A stretch of DNA of 35,708 nt from an uncultured Acidimicrobiales bacterium (GCA_905477545.1 CAJQGN010000042.1:1-35708), one strand, 5' to 3'. Positions 14,828 through 23,533 are shown, counted from the stretch's first letter. The notes: generated from the sequence alone by a model not told the origin. A program made the numbers and translations.

Positions 14828-15532
14828 TCAAAATGGCCATATCTTATTGAAAACTTTCGTGCCCCAGCTGTTTTTCGCTACATCAGCTAATTCACCTTGT
14901 CCGCGATACGCGATACTTGCTTGTGCAATTCGAGAAGAAAGAACTGTGTCATCCGGTTGAACATCATCGGGCTTGACCAATCCGCTTACATAAACCTCTT
15001 CGCGGCCTTCGCTAAAAACTAAATCCTTCTTACCCTCAACAAATAAAGTGCCATTGGGTAGAACCCTAGTCACGATAATGGCCAGAGCGCCGTTCAGACT
15101 CCCAGCTTGATCTGAGGTACCCACGCCCTTGGTGGATCGGTTTTGATCGAGGTAATCAAGCCCCTTCAACCCTCTTTTTAAGCGCATACCGGTACTAGTA
15201 CCTGCGAGCTCATTCCCAAAAACCGCCTTGAGCTGATTCAAAGGTGAATTTGAAACTTCCTTTACCGTATTGATTCCATTACTTCTCTGAGCCTGAGTGC
15301 TCTCATTCAACACCACAGTAAGAATGTCGCCGACACCAAAGTTCTTTCGGAAACCGAATTTCATGCTTCTGGGCTGGTCTCTATAAATTGACCCTGAAAT
15401 TGATTGCTCTTCGTAATCCAAGAACGGCATCGCTTTTTCAAGCACCTGGGTTGACTCAGCATAATTTCGCTCCACAGAAGCGCATCCAGTCATCAGTGCC
15501 GAAATGAGTAAGATAAGAGCTTTAAATTTCAC
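14828..15532 (-). CDS. flgH: Flagellar L-ring lipoprotein FlgH
   Basis: 234 residues. Signal peptide with lipobox LMTGC (cysteine at 17), so it is an outer-membrane lipoprotein. FlgH signatures: FGVGDILTVVLNESTQAQRS, GSLNGALAIIVTRVLPNGT and LFVEGKKDL, then SGLVKPDDVQPDDTVLSSRI. It forms the L ring in the outer membrane. The start is GTG 15532, supported by a strong AGGAG ribosome site seven bases upstream and the position of the lipobox. FlgG ends 9 bases before it. Confidence 0.97.
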   Translation of the reverse strand: MKFKALILLISALMTGCASVERNYAESTQVLEKAMPFLDYEEQSISGSIYRDQPRSMKFGFRKNFGVGDILTVVLNESTQAQRSNGINTVKEVSNSPLNQLKAVFGNELAGTSTGMRLKRGLKGLDYLDQNRSTKGVGTSDQAGSLNGALAIIVTRVLPNGTLFVEGKKDLVFSEGREEVYVSGLVKPDDVQPDDTVLSSRIAQASIAYRGQGELADVAKNSWGTKVFNKIWPF

Positions 15533-15541
15533 TGGTTACTC

Positions 15542-16327
15542 CTATAGATTCTGATTAAGAAACCTAAGCATTGAGTCGACAGAACTGATTGCCTTCGAAT
15601 TAATTTCATACGCTCGCTGCGTTTCGATCATGTTCACCAGTTCTTCCACAACATTGACGTTTGATGCCTCAAGCATGCCCTGAGCAATTTCTCCCGCCCC
15701 CTGCTCACCAGGTACAAGTACAATGGGCGCACCACTGGAAGTCGTTTCTCGGAAAAGATTTTGCCCCAAGGCTTCAAGACCCGCGCCGTTAATAAAACGA
15801 GCAATCTGAATCTGACCAAGCTGCTGATTACCACCACCGTTAGCCAGCTCAGCGCTGACTGTTCCGTCATTACCGATAGTGACTGAAGCGGCTTCAGGCG
15901 GGACAACAATCTGAGGCTGCAGCAATAGTCCTTGCGGCGTTACTAACTCACCCTCCTGAGACAGCTTGAAGCCGCCGTCGCGGGTATAACCGATGGTTCC
16001 ATCAGCTTGAACTATTTGAAAAAAACCTGGCCCTTCGATCGCTAAATCAAGGGCATTCTCTGTAGACATCATGTTGCCCTGAGCTTGAATTTTTTCAGTC
16101 GCAACAATACGGGTTCCTGTTCCCAGCATGAATCCGGTAGCGGCATTTGTATCAGCCCCGGTTTGTCCTCCAGCTTGTCTTATATTTTGATATAGAAGGT
16201 CTTCAAAGACTGGCCTGTCTCTTTTGAAACCCGTCGTATTAACGTTTGCGAGGTTGTTCGCAATGACAGACATTCGTGTCTGTTGGGCATTTAATCCAGT
16301 CTTAGCGACCCAAAGAGAGGCGTCCAT
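15542..16327 (-). CDS. flgG: Flagellar distal rod protein FlgG
   Basis: 261 residues, standard length. N-terminal rod/hook signature SLWVAKTGLNAQQTRMSVIA and NNLANVNTTGFKRDRPVFED; C-terminal signature MLEASNVNVVEELVNMIETQ and RAYEINSKAISSVDSMLRF. FlgG forms the distal rod through the P and L rings. It is 10 bases downstream of flgF and in operon with flgH. No insert is present, in contrast to the enlarged FlgE and FlgK of the same operon. Confidence 0.97.
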   Translation of the reverse strand: MDASLWVAKTGLNAQQTRMSVIANNLANVNTTGFKRDRPVFEDLLYQNIRQAGGQTGADTNAATGFMLGTGTRIVATEKIQAQGNMMSTENALDLAIEGPGFFQIVQADGTIGYTRDGGFKLSQEGELVTPQGLLLQPQIVVPPEAASVTIGNDGTVSAELANGGGNQQLGQIQIARFINGAGLEALGQNLFRETTSSGAPIVLVPGEQGAGEIAQGMLEASNVNVVEELVNMIETQRAYEINSKAISSVDSMLRFLNQNL

Positions 16328-16337
16328 AACCTATTCC

Positions 16338-17102
16338 TTAATTAAGTTGCATCAGAGATTGAGATTTCTCACCCATATCTCCCAACGCTTTGATAATGTT
16401 AATTTTCATCTCGTATCCGCGTTCGATCTCGATCATGCGAGTTAACACGTCGTATGACTTTACTGACGAACCTTCTAAAGCTTGACTTGTAACTTGCACA
16501 GGTGCGTCAGCACCCTCAAAATCACCAGTCGCCTCTGCACCCAAAACCTTGAAGAGGCCATCCTCCATCTTTTCTAGATCAATGTTTTCTGCGTTGCGTA
16601 ACAGCAATCTTCCTATCTCCACTTCCTCAGCAATTTCTTCGGCGGGATCAGAGGCGTACAACACCCCTTCTGATGAGATCCGGTGAATCAGTGCTGGATC
16701 GAGTTGGATTTCCCCGCCACCTTCAGCAGCCACTGTAAAACCAGCACCATTAGCAAGTATTCCCTCACTATCGACTCGTAAATCACCTCTTCGAGTAAAA
16801 GCTATATCTCCATCCTTGTTGAATACCCCCAAAACCCCATCACCCTCTATATAAATATCAAGAGGATTTTGAGACACAATTCGAGGACCAGCGGTTAGGT
16901 CTACCCTTCCAAGAGCCTCGGCAACCTTATAAAACCGTGAAGAAAGAGAGCTATCACCATCAACGCGATAGGTCGCCTGCGTCATTTGGAACGCTTTCTT
17001 AAAACCTACGGATGAAATGTTGGCCATCTCATGCGCCTGGTTCTGTTGTTTCAACCTGTCCGCATTAATCGAAGAGGCTGCCAGATAAATACCCTTGTCC
17101 AT
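16338..17102 (-). CDS. flgF: Flagellar proximal rod protein FlgF
   Basis: 254 residues. N-terminal IYLAASSINADRLKQQNQAH and EMANISSVGFKKAFQM; a central GDGVLGVFNKDGDIAFTRRG block; C-terminal SVKSYDVLTRMIEIERGYEM. FlgF forms part of the proximal rod with FlgB and FlgC. It lacks the classical NNLANVNT form of the motif (it reads QAHEMANISS), which is normal for FlgF. It lies 41 bases after flgE. Confidence 0.95.
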   Translation of the reverse strand: MDKGIYLAASSINADRLKQQNQAHEMANISSVGFKKAFQMTQATYRVDGDSSLSSRFYKVAEALGRVDLTAGPRIVSQNPLDIYIEGDGVLGVFNKDGDIAFTRRGDLRVDSEGILANGAGFTVAAEGGGEIQLDPALIHRISSEGVLYASDPAEEIAEEVEIGRLLLRNAENIDLEKMEDGLFKVLGAEATGDFEGADAPVQVTSQALEGSSVKSYDVLTRMIEIERGYEMKINIIKALGDMGEKSQSLMQLN

Positions 17103-17143
17103 TTTAGATTCCTGATATTTCTCAGATTACGACTGAATCCCAA

Positions 17144-19921
17144 TTACGCCCGGATGTTGATAATCGTAGATGTGAGTGCAGACGCGGTTTCAATTGCCTT
17201 TGCGTTTGCCTGGAAGTTTCTTTGGGCAGTAATTAGGCCAACGAGCTCAGTCGTCAGATCCACATTCGATCTTTCCCTTGCACCCGCTCTTACCGTTCCA
17301 AAACCAGCAGTGCCGGGCTCACCAAAAGTCGCCTCACCAGACTTAGCGGACGACAAATAAGAACTATCACCGTTCTGTCTCAAGCCTTCATTACTCGCAA
17401 AGTTCACCAGCACGATCTTACCCAAGGAGTTCTGAGAGCCATTCGAGTACGAGGCAACAACAAGTCCATCGTCACCAATATCCAGACCAACCAAGTCACC
17501 CTCAGGTGAGCCATCTTGAGACTGAGATTTCACTGCGAATGCCTGGGAGAACTGAGTCGTTTCGCCGTAATCAATAGTTAGGTTCAAAGCACCTCGACCA
17601 CCCGAGAGGAAGACGGTATCCAACTGAGCACCACCGGATGGTGAAACAAGGTTACCTGACGTGTTGAATGTCAATTCACCTTTATCTAAATATATTGGCG
17701 ACCACTCTGGCAGAGTCGAGAATCCATCCGCACTAGCAGTCTCATTACCAAATTCATCGATATATTTCTGGACTGCAACGCCGTTGACTGTATCCGCCGA
17801 CTGTGTTGGTTTGATCCATGTAGTGGTGGTTCCACGACCCGCTTCGATACTCGCAAGGCCCCAAGTTGCACTTCCTGAAACCTTAATGAAAGAGTCTGTT
17901 CCCGTCGTGCCCGTGGTGAAAACAAGGCCATTAGAATTTGCGTCATACTCAACGGTCACACCTGAGACTGAACTACCAGCTTCCGATGCCAATTGATTAA
18001 TACCCTGCTGAAGCTCCAGAATAAAACTATCGAGTGTATAAGCTGACTGGATCGGAATTTGTAGCGTACCTTTTACATCGTCTACCGAAACAACGAAGGT
18101 ATTGTTCGAAGCATCAACAGAAAACTGGTTATTCACGTTAACCGCAATTGAAGAACCCCTTGTAATAGCGGGCAATGAAGCGACGCCTCGAACAGCATCT
18201 GAACTCTGGCCAACTATGAATGAACTAGAAACGCCTGTGTCAAAACCCATAAATGAGGCTTGATCAGTTCTGAGTGCAGCTGCGTTCTCTGTTCCTGCGA
18301 AGTTGAAATTTACAGATATTTCAGATTGGTCCCCGGTTGACCCCGACCGTATGGAAAATTTTTCCTGCGCGCCGTCATACTCAACAGTGATCCCATAACG
18401 TTGTTGTGATGCCGCTCTTATTTCGGTTCCATTCGGGACAACAGTCACTTGCTGGCCTGCTGCATTATTGTAGCTATAGTCTGTAGGAGAAACGGTGACT
18501 GCTGTAGCGGTCAAACCAAATAACCCATTCGCCCCATTATTTCCTGCTTGTAACGTCACACTCCTAGTTGCATCCGAAGGCTCAAACTTAAAGGCCCTTG
18601 CAGCGTAATCGTAACTGACCGCCACAAAACCGTTAGATACAGCATTTATCTGCGTCTGTATTTCATCAACTATCGTCTCGATAGTTACTTTTGTGTCATC
18701 TCCTCCTCCAGCTGCTATTGAAGCCAGATCAACAGAAGCAGTGTTCGTTCCATCTGATACTATAAATTTCTGGTCGTTAGCGTTGGAAATATCGAAATAA
18801 CGTTCATCACCAAATTTAGTGTTCAACTGATCCTGTATAAAATCAGCGATCTCAACGCCGGTCACTTTGCCTCGCCCAGCCAAAGCAGAGAGATCCACCC
18901 GCGCAGCTAATCCACTGCTATCAACGTCAACTTCCATGAAGTTTTTCAATTGGGCAGCCGTGAAAGCCGCAGTGGTACCTGGAGCATTATCGTTTGTGAA
19001 ATCAAAACCTTGGTCTGAAGATAAATCTAAATCGGTTGGTAAACTGCCACCCTCTACTGTTGCGGGGACCGACGTTCTGACATCAGTTAAATCATCCAGT
19101 GCAAACTTTTGCGTCTTCCTGTTGACTAGAAGATCTTCTACTTCAGATCTCGGCTTTAATTCACCGTATTTGTTTACATACAAAAGTTCTTCATTCGCAT
19201 CCGTCGCTTGTTGAAGTGCGGCGCTCACTGAATCGTCTCCGACGAAAACATATGTCTGCCATTTGTTGAAAGGAGAGTCAGCAGTCGCGTTCGAGGTTTT
19301 TACATAGTAAATCGTTGCCAGATAGGAGTTACCCCCACTATCGTAAACACTTAAAGCCGTCGATTTATTGTAAGTTGCAGGATTGTTGCGATTAAAAACC
19401 GTGGAGATCACATCCGCATCCGAAGGAAGGTTCAGTGACAAATCTACTAAACTCGTTTGCCTTGCTTCGCCTGCGGTCGTCGTTGGAATCTGAAGCTTAT
19501 TTAGCTTAGACAAATCCGCCTTACCACTCGAGTCAACCGCCGCTGCGAGCAACGCCTGTCCCGATGAGTTAATCACACTAAACTGCTCGTCTAGTACAAA
19601 CGAACCATTTCGTGTGTAAATGTCTGTTAAACCATCAGCAGATTTAAGTGGGAAAAATCCTTCCCCCGATATAGCAAGGTCAAGTGTGTTAGAGGAGAAT
19701 TCCACATTGCCCTGACTAAACTCCTGCCTAACTTCTTTAAGAGAAACACCCTGACCAACAATAGCCGTAGATTTCTGTAGTGGTGACGTCGCAAAAATAT
19801 CACCGAATGAAGCTCTGGACTTCTTGAACCCAGAAGTTCCCACGTTAGCAATATTGTTACTTGTAATCGCCAGTTCAGTCGTTGCGGCCTTGAGACCAGT
19901 AAGTGAGGTATAAAAAGACAT
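17144..19921 (-). CDS. flgE: Flagellar hook protein FlgE, very large
   Basis: 925 residues, about twice the usual 400-450. The ends are canonical: SFYTSLTGLKAATTELAITS and NNIANVGTSGFKKSRASFGD at the start, DLTTELVGLITAQRNFQANA and KAIETASALTSTI at the end. Between about 290 and 700 lie four degenerate modules, each with a helix followed by a V-x-YD-type strand pair: about 352-400, 411-478, 505-562 and 585-700 (for example VDEIQTQINA with VAVSYD, and LELQQGINQL with VTVEYD). They resemble Flagellin_IN or hook D2-type units. FlgE polymerises into the hook, so these modules should decorate its surface. AGGAG precedes ATG 19921. Confidence 0.95.
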   Translation of the reverse strand: MSFYTSLTGLKAATTELAITSNNIANVGTSGFKKSRASFGDIFATSPLQKSTAIVGQGVSLKEVRQEFSQGNVEFSSNTLDLAISGEGFFPLKSADGLTDIYTRNGSFVLDEQFSVINSSGQALLAAAVDSSGKADLSKLNKLQIPTTTAGEARQTSLVDLSLNLPSDADVISTVFNRNNPATYNKSTALSVYDSGGNSYLATIYYVKTSNATADSPFNKWQTYVFVGDDSVSAALQQATDANEELLYVNKYGELKPRSEVEDLLVNRKTQKFALDDLTDVRTSVPATVEGGSLPTDLDLSSDQGFDFTNDNAPGTTAAFTAAQLKNFMEVDVDSSGLAARVDLSALAGRGKVTGVEIADFIQDQLNTKFGDERYFDISNANDQKFIVSDGTNTASVDLASIAAGGGDDTKVTIETIVDEIQTQINAVSNGFVAVSYDYAARAFKFEPSDATRSVTLQAGNNGANGLFGLTATAVTVSPTDYSYNNAAGQQVTVVPNGTEIRAASQQRYGITVEYDGAQEKFSIRSGSTGDQSEISVNFNFAGTENAAALRTDQASFMGFDTGVSSSFIVGQSSDAVRGVASLPAITRGSSIAVNVNNQFSVDASNNTFVVSVDDVKGTLQIPIQSAYTLDSFILELQQGINQLASEAGSSVSGVTVEYDANSNGLVFTTGTTGTDSFIKVSGSATWGLASIEAGRGTTTTWIKPTQSADTVNGVAVQKYIDEFGNETASADGFSTLPEWSPIYLDKGELTFNTSGNLVSPSGGAQLDTVFLSGGRGALNLTIDYGETTQFSQAFAVKSQSQDGSPEGDLVGLDIGDDGLVVASYSNGSQNSLGKIVLVNFASNEGLRQNGDSSYLSSAKSGEATFGEPGTAGFGTVRAGARERSNVDLTTELVGLITAQRNFQANAKAIETASALTSTIINIRA

Positions 19922-19941
19922 TTAACAACTTCTCCTTTCGA

Positions 19942-20619
19942 TTAATCTGATATGTGAGAGATTTCGGACAGAGCGATCGTGCGACCGTCTTCTATTTCAA
20001 CGAAGATTTCTCCGAGTGCTTCATCCCATGAAACACCTGTAATTTTTGCCTGCGCCATTGCTGGCAGTTCAAAATTTTCATCACCAATGAAACCGACCGC
20101 TCTAAAAATATAATTCCCTTCTGGAGCCGCATTGCCGTTTCCATCACCGCCATTCCATCCAAATGCAACTTCTCCCGGAATTTGTGGCCCAAGGTCCAGC
20201 TGGTTAACAATTTGATCATTGGCAGCATTGACGACATAAAGCTTTAAGTTATCCACCGACTGCTCTAGCTGAACAACACCGTCGAGGGGCAATCCACCTG
20301 ACTGGTACATGGTCACATCAGGCGCAAACACTTGCTTACCAAGTAAACTAGCGCCTCTTAAAATGCGCTCTTCTTGTTGATTTGAGACAAAATTCTCCAA
20401 AGACGCAGACATCGCAGTAGTCGCTTCTAAAGAAGAGAACTGCGCTAACTGAGCGACAAAGGCTTCGTTTTTCATAGGGTCAAGGGGGTTTTGATTCTGC
20501 AACTGTGTAGTGAACAAACGCAGAAAGGCATTTCGATCCAGTTCTTGTTCTGCCGGACGACTTTGCTCATTTCTAAGCTGATCTATTGTTTTAATACCTT
20601 CAATTGATGGCAAACTCAT
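19942..20619 (-). CDS. flgD: Hook cap / hook assembly protein FlgD
   Basis: 225 residues. The N-terminal FlgD motif LDRNAFLRLFTTQLQNQNPL with DPMKNEAFVAQLAQFSSLEA is clear. A FlgD Ig-like domain with the FGWNGGDGNGNAAPEGNYIF stretch follows near 155-175. FlgD caps the growing hook and is needed for its polymerisation. It lies 16 bases after flgC and 20 before flgE. Length is typical. Confidence 0.97.
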   Translation of the reverse strand: MSLPSIEGIKTIDQLRNEQSRPAEQELDRNAFLRLFTTQLQNQNPLDPMKNEAFVAQLAQFSSLEATTAMSASLENFVSNQQEERILRGASLLGKQVFAPDVTMYQSGGLPLDGVVQLEQSVDNLKLYVVNAANDQIVNQLDLGPQIPGEVAFGWNGGDGNGNAAPEGNYIFRAVGFIGDENFELPAMAQAKITGVSWDEALGEIFVEIEDGRTIALSEISHISD

Positions 20620-20635
20620 CGCGCTTCAACTCTTC

Positions 20636-21061
20636 TTATTTCTGCATCATTTCAATTGTTCGCATCATCAGACGTTTAGCTGTGTTGCTAGCCTCTACCG
20701 CACTTTCAAAGGACCTAGTGGCCGCCTTCATGTCCACCATTTCTGTCATCACGTTTACATTTGACGCAAAAACAAAACCTTCATCGTTAGCGAGCGGATG
20801 ATTCGGTTCATATCTCTGAGGATTTGCAGTGTTGTCTTCCTTGACCCCCGATACCTGTACGCCGCCTTTTACCAAGTTACTTCCAAGATATACTTGATCC
20901 TCCAAAACGGTCTTAAAGACAGCTCGCTTCGCTTTGAATGCTTTTTCTGGCGAGGAATCAACCGTGTCGGCGTTAGCAACATTAGAAGCCGCCAGATTGA
21001 TCCTGGCAGTCTGAGCATCCATTGCCGCGCTCGATATACTCATAATGTTTTCAAAGCTCAT
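20636..21061 (-). CDS. flgC: Flagellar proximal rod protein FlgC
   Basis: 141 residues, normal for FlgC. N-terminal ISSAAMDAQTARINLAASNV with ANADTV; central GVKEDNTANPQRYEPNHPLA; C-terminal SNVNVMTEMVDMKAATRSFE. It forms the proximal rod with FlgB and FlgF. In nearly all flagellar operons flgC directly follows flgB; here a complete flagellin gene (21085-22863) lies between them, ending 23 bases before the flgC start. Confidence 0.97.
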   Translation of the reverse strand: MSFENIMSISSAAMDAQTARINLAASNVANADTVDSSPEKAFKAKRAVFKTVLEDQVYLGSNLVKGGVQVSGVKEDNTANPQRYEPNHPLANDEGFVFASNVNVMTEMVDMKAATRSFESAVEASNTAKRLMMRTIEMMQK

Positions 21062-21084
21062 TGGCTACCTCCAACCCTAAATGG

Positions 21085-22863
21085 TTATCTGAGCAGATCG
21101 AGAACTAACTGCGTAAGCTGGTTAGCCTGAGACAACATTGATGTTCCCGCCTGCTGGATAACTTGAGCTTTTGCTAAGCGTGCTGATTCCAAGGCGAAAT
21201 CCGCATCATCAAGTCGAGATCTAGCATCAGCTGTTTTCTCAGCGATGTTCATTAAATTTGAGATCGTATAGCCAAGACGATTTTCAATCGCACCTAAGTC
21301 AGACCGCATCTGCGCAACCTTGTCTAACGCTGCATCGATAATTGAAATTGAATCCCCTGCTGCAACCATCGTTGAAACTTGAATCTGAGTAAGGTTTTTC
21401 AAAGAGGCCGCGGCGGCGTTTTCAGTGTAATAACCCTTGGAGGCAACACCAGCAGTCGTCGTCGAAATAGCCTCATCAGTCGCACCGGCTGTAACAAAAG
21501 TCGCTGTTGCACCCGGAACGCCGGCTGCTTTCCAGGTGTATGCAAGAGTCGTTGAACTAGCTTTGCTTACAGTAAATAGTAGATCGCCATAATTTGAATC
21601 AGCCTGTATATCGGCTAGCAGCGCGTCAATATCAGCAGGAGCACCACCTGAGTAATCAAGTGAAACAGTCGTCGTTCCATCTCCGACAGTCGTCGTTCCG
21701 TTGTAACTAGCGAGAGTACCAACCGTAACTGTCTCGACCTGGTTGACGGCCTTCTGATCAATTGAAAACGCATTCGGTGAAACCAGCTTCAAAGTTCCAG
21801 AAACACGCGTTGCATCATTAGCGCCAGATACTGCCAGTGAGACCGCCGATCCGACAGTATTGGTAATGACACCGTCTTCACCAATTTTCTGGACTCTTAA
21901 GTCATTGTGACCCGCTAGCGTTTGAGAATTCTCGATCGTGATGTCGTCACCATCGGCGTCGAATAACATTATTTTGTTATCCGATGAACTCGCTGTAACT
22001 CCAGTCGAACCAGATATCTGATTAATGGCATCGACTGCTGACTCAACGTCACCCTCGGCAATAACGAAGTTTCCGGTTTCGTAACCGTTAATCTTTATGC
22101 TGTAAGTTTTTTGCGTCGTAGTGGCTGAGTACAACGAAGCATAGGTTTTAGCATAGGCCTTAACGCCTGTTTGACCTGTTAAATTGTTTACTTTTACTGC
22201 AGTCTCTTTAGCTGAGTCCCCAGGAGAGGCCGCAGTCGTAACTGTTCCCAAGAATCCGAAAATCTCAATGTCGTCATTTGTCGTCGTACTATTCGAAGGA
22301 GGAGTCTGATCGGCTGCAGCTGCACTCTGTCCATTACCCACAAGCGTGTGGGCGCCAATCATCTCAGCAGCAACCGACTCAACTGAGAAAATGATGTTCT
22401 CGCCTTCCTCGATGCCGACCTGGAGAGACTTATTTAGAAAAGTGCCGTCAAGAATCAACTCACCGTTGTAGCGCGTATTAGCCGCAACACGGGAAATCTC
22501 TTGAATCAACAAATTGACTTCCGACTGGAGAAAACTTCTATCAGCCGAACTGTTTGTTCCGTTCGCCGCTTGCAGGGCGAGCTCACGCATTCTCTGAAGC
22601 ATGTCCGAAACTTCACCAAGGGCGCCTTCGACCGACTGAGTCAGAGCTTGACCATCGTTCGCGTTTTTCACGGCCATCGCTAGGCCACGAACTTGCGCGG
22701 TCATCCGTTGCACCATCGCCAACCCCGCAGCATCGTCGGCCGCACTGTTGATTTTAGAGCCGGTTGATAACCGCTCCATGGCGGTCTGCAGTTCAGTATT
22801 AGATTCTGCTAGCGCCCGTTGAGCCGTTAACGATGAAATGTTGGTGTTGATAACTAAAGCCAT
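21085..22863 (-). CDS. Full-length flagellin located between flgB and flgC
   Basis: 592 residues. The N-terminal D0/D1 is classical flagellin (ALVINTNISSLTAQRALAES, MERLSTGSKINSAADDAAGL, LLIQEISRVAANTRYNGELI). The C-terminal D1/D0 reads DSISIIDAALDKVAQMRSDL, GAIENRLGYTISNLMNIAEK and ends QANQLTQLVLDLLR. A variable centre (about 165-500) includes Flagellin_IN-type elements (SIKINGYETG, VDAINQISGSTGVTASSSD). The ribosome site AGGAAAGG precedes ATG 22863. It sits 33 bases after flgB and 23 before flgC, all on the minus strand, so it should be co-transcribed with early rod/hook genes from the sigma-54 promoter at 23353-23368. It is not FlgL, which is separately present. A possible internal sigma-28 -10 lies at 23037-23044. 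Confidence 0.95.
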   Translation of the reverse strand: MALVINTNISSLTAQRALAESNTELQTAMERLSTGSKINSAADDAAGLAMVQRMTAQVRGLAMAVKNANDGQALTQSVEGALGEVSDMLQRMRELALQAANGTNSSADRSFLQSEVNLLIQEISRVAANTRYNGELILDGTFLNKSLQVGIEEGENIIFSVESVAAEMIGAHTLVGNGQSAAAADQTPPSNSTTTNDDIEIFGFLGTVTTAASPGDSAKETAVKVNNLTGQTGVKAYAKTYASLYSATTTQKTYSIKINGYETGNFVIAEGDVESAVDAINQISGSTGVTASSSDNKIMLFDADGDDITIENSQTLAGHNDLRVQKIGEDGVITNTVGSAVSLAVSGANDATRVSGTLKLVSPNAFSIDQKAVNQVETVTVGTLASYNGTTTVGDGTTTVSLDYSGGAPADIDALLADIQADSNYGDLLFTVSKASSTTLAYTWKAAGVPGATATFVTAGATDEAISTTTAGVASKGYYTENAAAASLKNLTQIQVSTMVAAGDSISIIDAALDKVAQMRSDLGAIENRLGYTISNLMNIAEKTADARSRLDDADFALESARLAKAQVIQQAGTSMLSQANQLTQLVLDLLR

Positions 22864-22896
22864 AAGACTACCTTTCCTAGATTAAGCAACTAGTGC

Positions 22897-23283
22897 TCAC
22901 TCTCCTCTGAGTGCTCGACGAATACCGCCGACTCGATTTTCAATGAATTGAACAGTCGCCATGTAGCGACCAGACTCCTTACCAAATTCCGCTTGTTGAT
23001 GATGTAACTCAACCGTGTTGGCGTCCGGGGACGCGTTTATCGGCCTTCGAAAAACTTCATAGTTTCCAAAGCCACCGCGTTGCCCTAAGTGACCTGAATC
23101 AGTTTTTTGAAGATTTAGTTGCTGACTAGACGATGCGGACATCGCAGCCTTAAAATCGATGTCACGAGCTTTATAGTGAGGCGTTTCCACATTGGCGATG
23201 TTCTCGGATAGAACTCTCATGCGATGTTCTCGGAGATAAAGCGCATTTTCGTGAATCCCGAATATGTTGTTAAAACTAGACAC
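22897..23283 (-). CDS. flgB: Flagellar proximal rod protein FlgB
   Basis: 128 residues, normal length. FNNIFGIHENALYLREHRMR, VLSENIANVETPHYKARDID and FKAAM are the FlgB N-terminal signature; the end has KESGRYMATVQFIENRVGGI. It forms the first ring of the rod on MS-ring/FliE. The start is GTG 23283 with AGGA upstream. It is the first gene of the operon and lies about 60 bases downstream of the predicted sigma-54 start site. Confidence 0.96.
   Translation of the reverse strand: MSSFNNIFGIHENALYLREHRMRVLSENIANVETPHYKARDIDFKAAMSASSSQQLNLQKTDSGHLGQRGGFGNYEVFRRPINASPDANTVELHHQQAEFGKESGRYMATVQFIENRVGGIRRALRGE
23037..23044 (-). promoter_or_regulatory. Possible internal sigma-28 -10 element inside flgB
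   Basis: The minus strand reads GCCGATAA exactly, within the flgB coding sequence (Arg-Pro-Ile-Asn codons), about 170 bases upstream of the flagellin start. No TAAA lies at the expected 15-base distance (ACTA instead), so the -35 is poor. It could give late, FliA-dependent transcription of the embedded flagellin; chance occurrence in coding sequence is also possible. Confidence 0.3.
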
Positions 23284-23352
23284 TAATTTTTTTCCTAAAG
23301 TTCTTTTGGTTTCGTCCGATTAACTAATGTGGGTAAAAGTCTGTTTCATATC

Positions 23353-23368
23353 GCAATTGGCATGCCAA
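23353..23368 (-). promoter_or_regulatory. Sigma-54 promoter for the flgB operon
   Basis: On the minus strand: TTGGCATGCCAATTGC, with the invariant GG and GC exactly ten bases apart as in TGGCAC-N5-TTGC. The inferred start site is near 23341, about 58 bases before the flgB GTG. The -24 part is also a palindrome (TTGGCATGCCAA). Rod-hook operons of polar flagellates are sigma-54/FleQ-type class II-III operons, which fits. Confidence 0.75.
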
Positions 23369-23457
23369 CCTTGCTTCTTAGTTTTTTTATAGCCTTTTCA
23401 TATAGTTAAGGGATCGAGGACAATTCAGACCCTCTGTGCTAACGTGATCACGGAATA

Positions 23458-23492
23458 TTTTTGCCGGCACTTATATGCCGGTACGGCAAAAA
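23458..23492. repeat. Nested inverted repeats upstream of flgA
   Basis: Outer arms TTTTTGCCG (23458-23466) and CGGCAAAAA (23484-23492) are a perfect 9-base inverted repeat. Inner arms CCGGCA (23464-23469) and TGCCGG (23476-23481) form a competing 6-base hairpin that shares bases with the outer left arm. No T-run follows on either strand. It lies about 40 bases before flgA and 175 upstream of flgB. Operator or alternative RNA structure are both possible. Confidence 0.5.
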
Positions 23493-23533
23493 TCGTCGAA
23501 AATTATTAGCCGAGTTTGAGGTATTTACCGAGA

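Noticed and set aside
21085-22863. The gene between flgB and flgC being a hook-associated protein such as FlgL.
   Set aside because: It has flagellin-specific ends at both termini, and flgL is separately present at 9001-10209.
22892-22918. Short hairpin (CACTC/GAGTG) and GTGCTC direct repeat around the flgB stop as scars of flagellin insertion.
   Set aside because: No matching copy is found at the other flagellin border (21062-21084), so there is no target duplication.
23359-23376. Plus-strand sigma-54 promoter for flgA at TTGGCATGCCAACCTTGC.
   Set aside because: GG and GC are twelve bases apart instead of ten. The same palindrome gives the correct spacing only on the minus strand, for flgB.
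23452-23479. Sigma-54 sites for flgA in CGGAATATTTTTGCC or CCGGCACTTATATGCC.
   Set aside because: Both have GG-N9-GC, one base short of the strict ten-base spacing.
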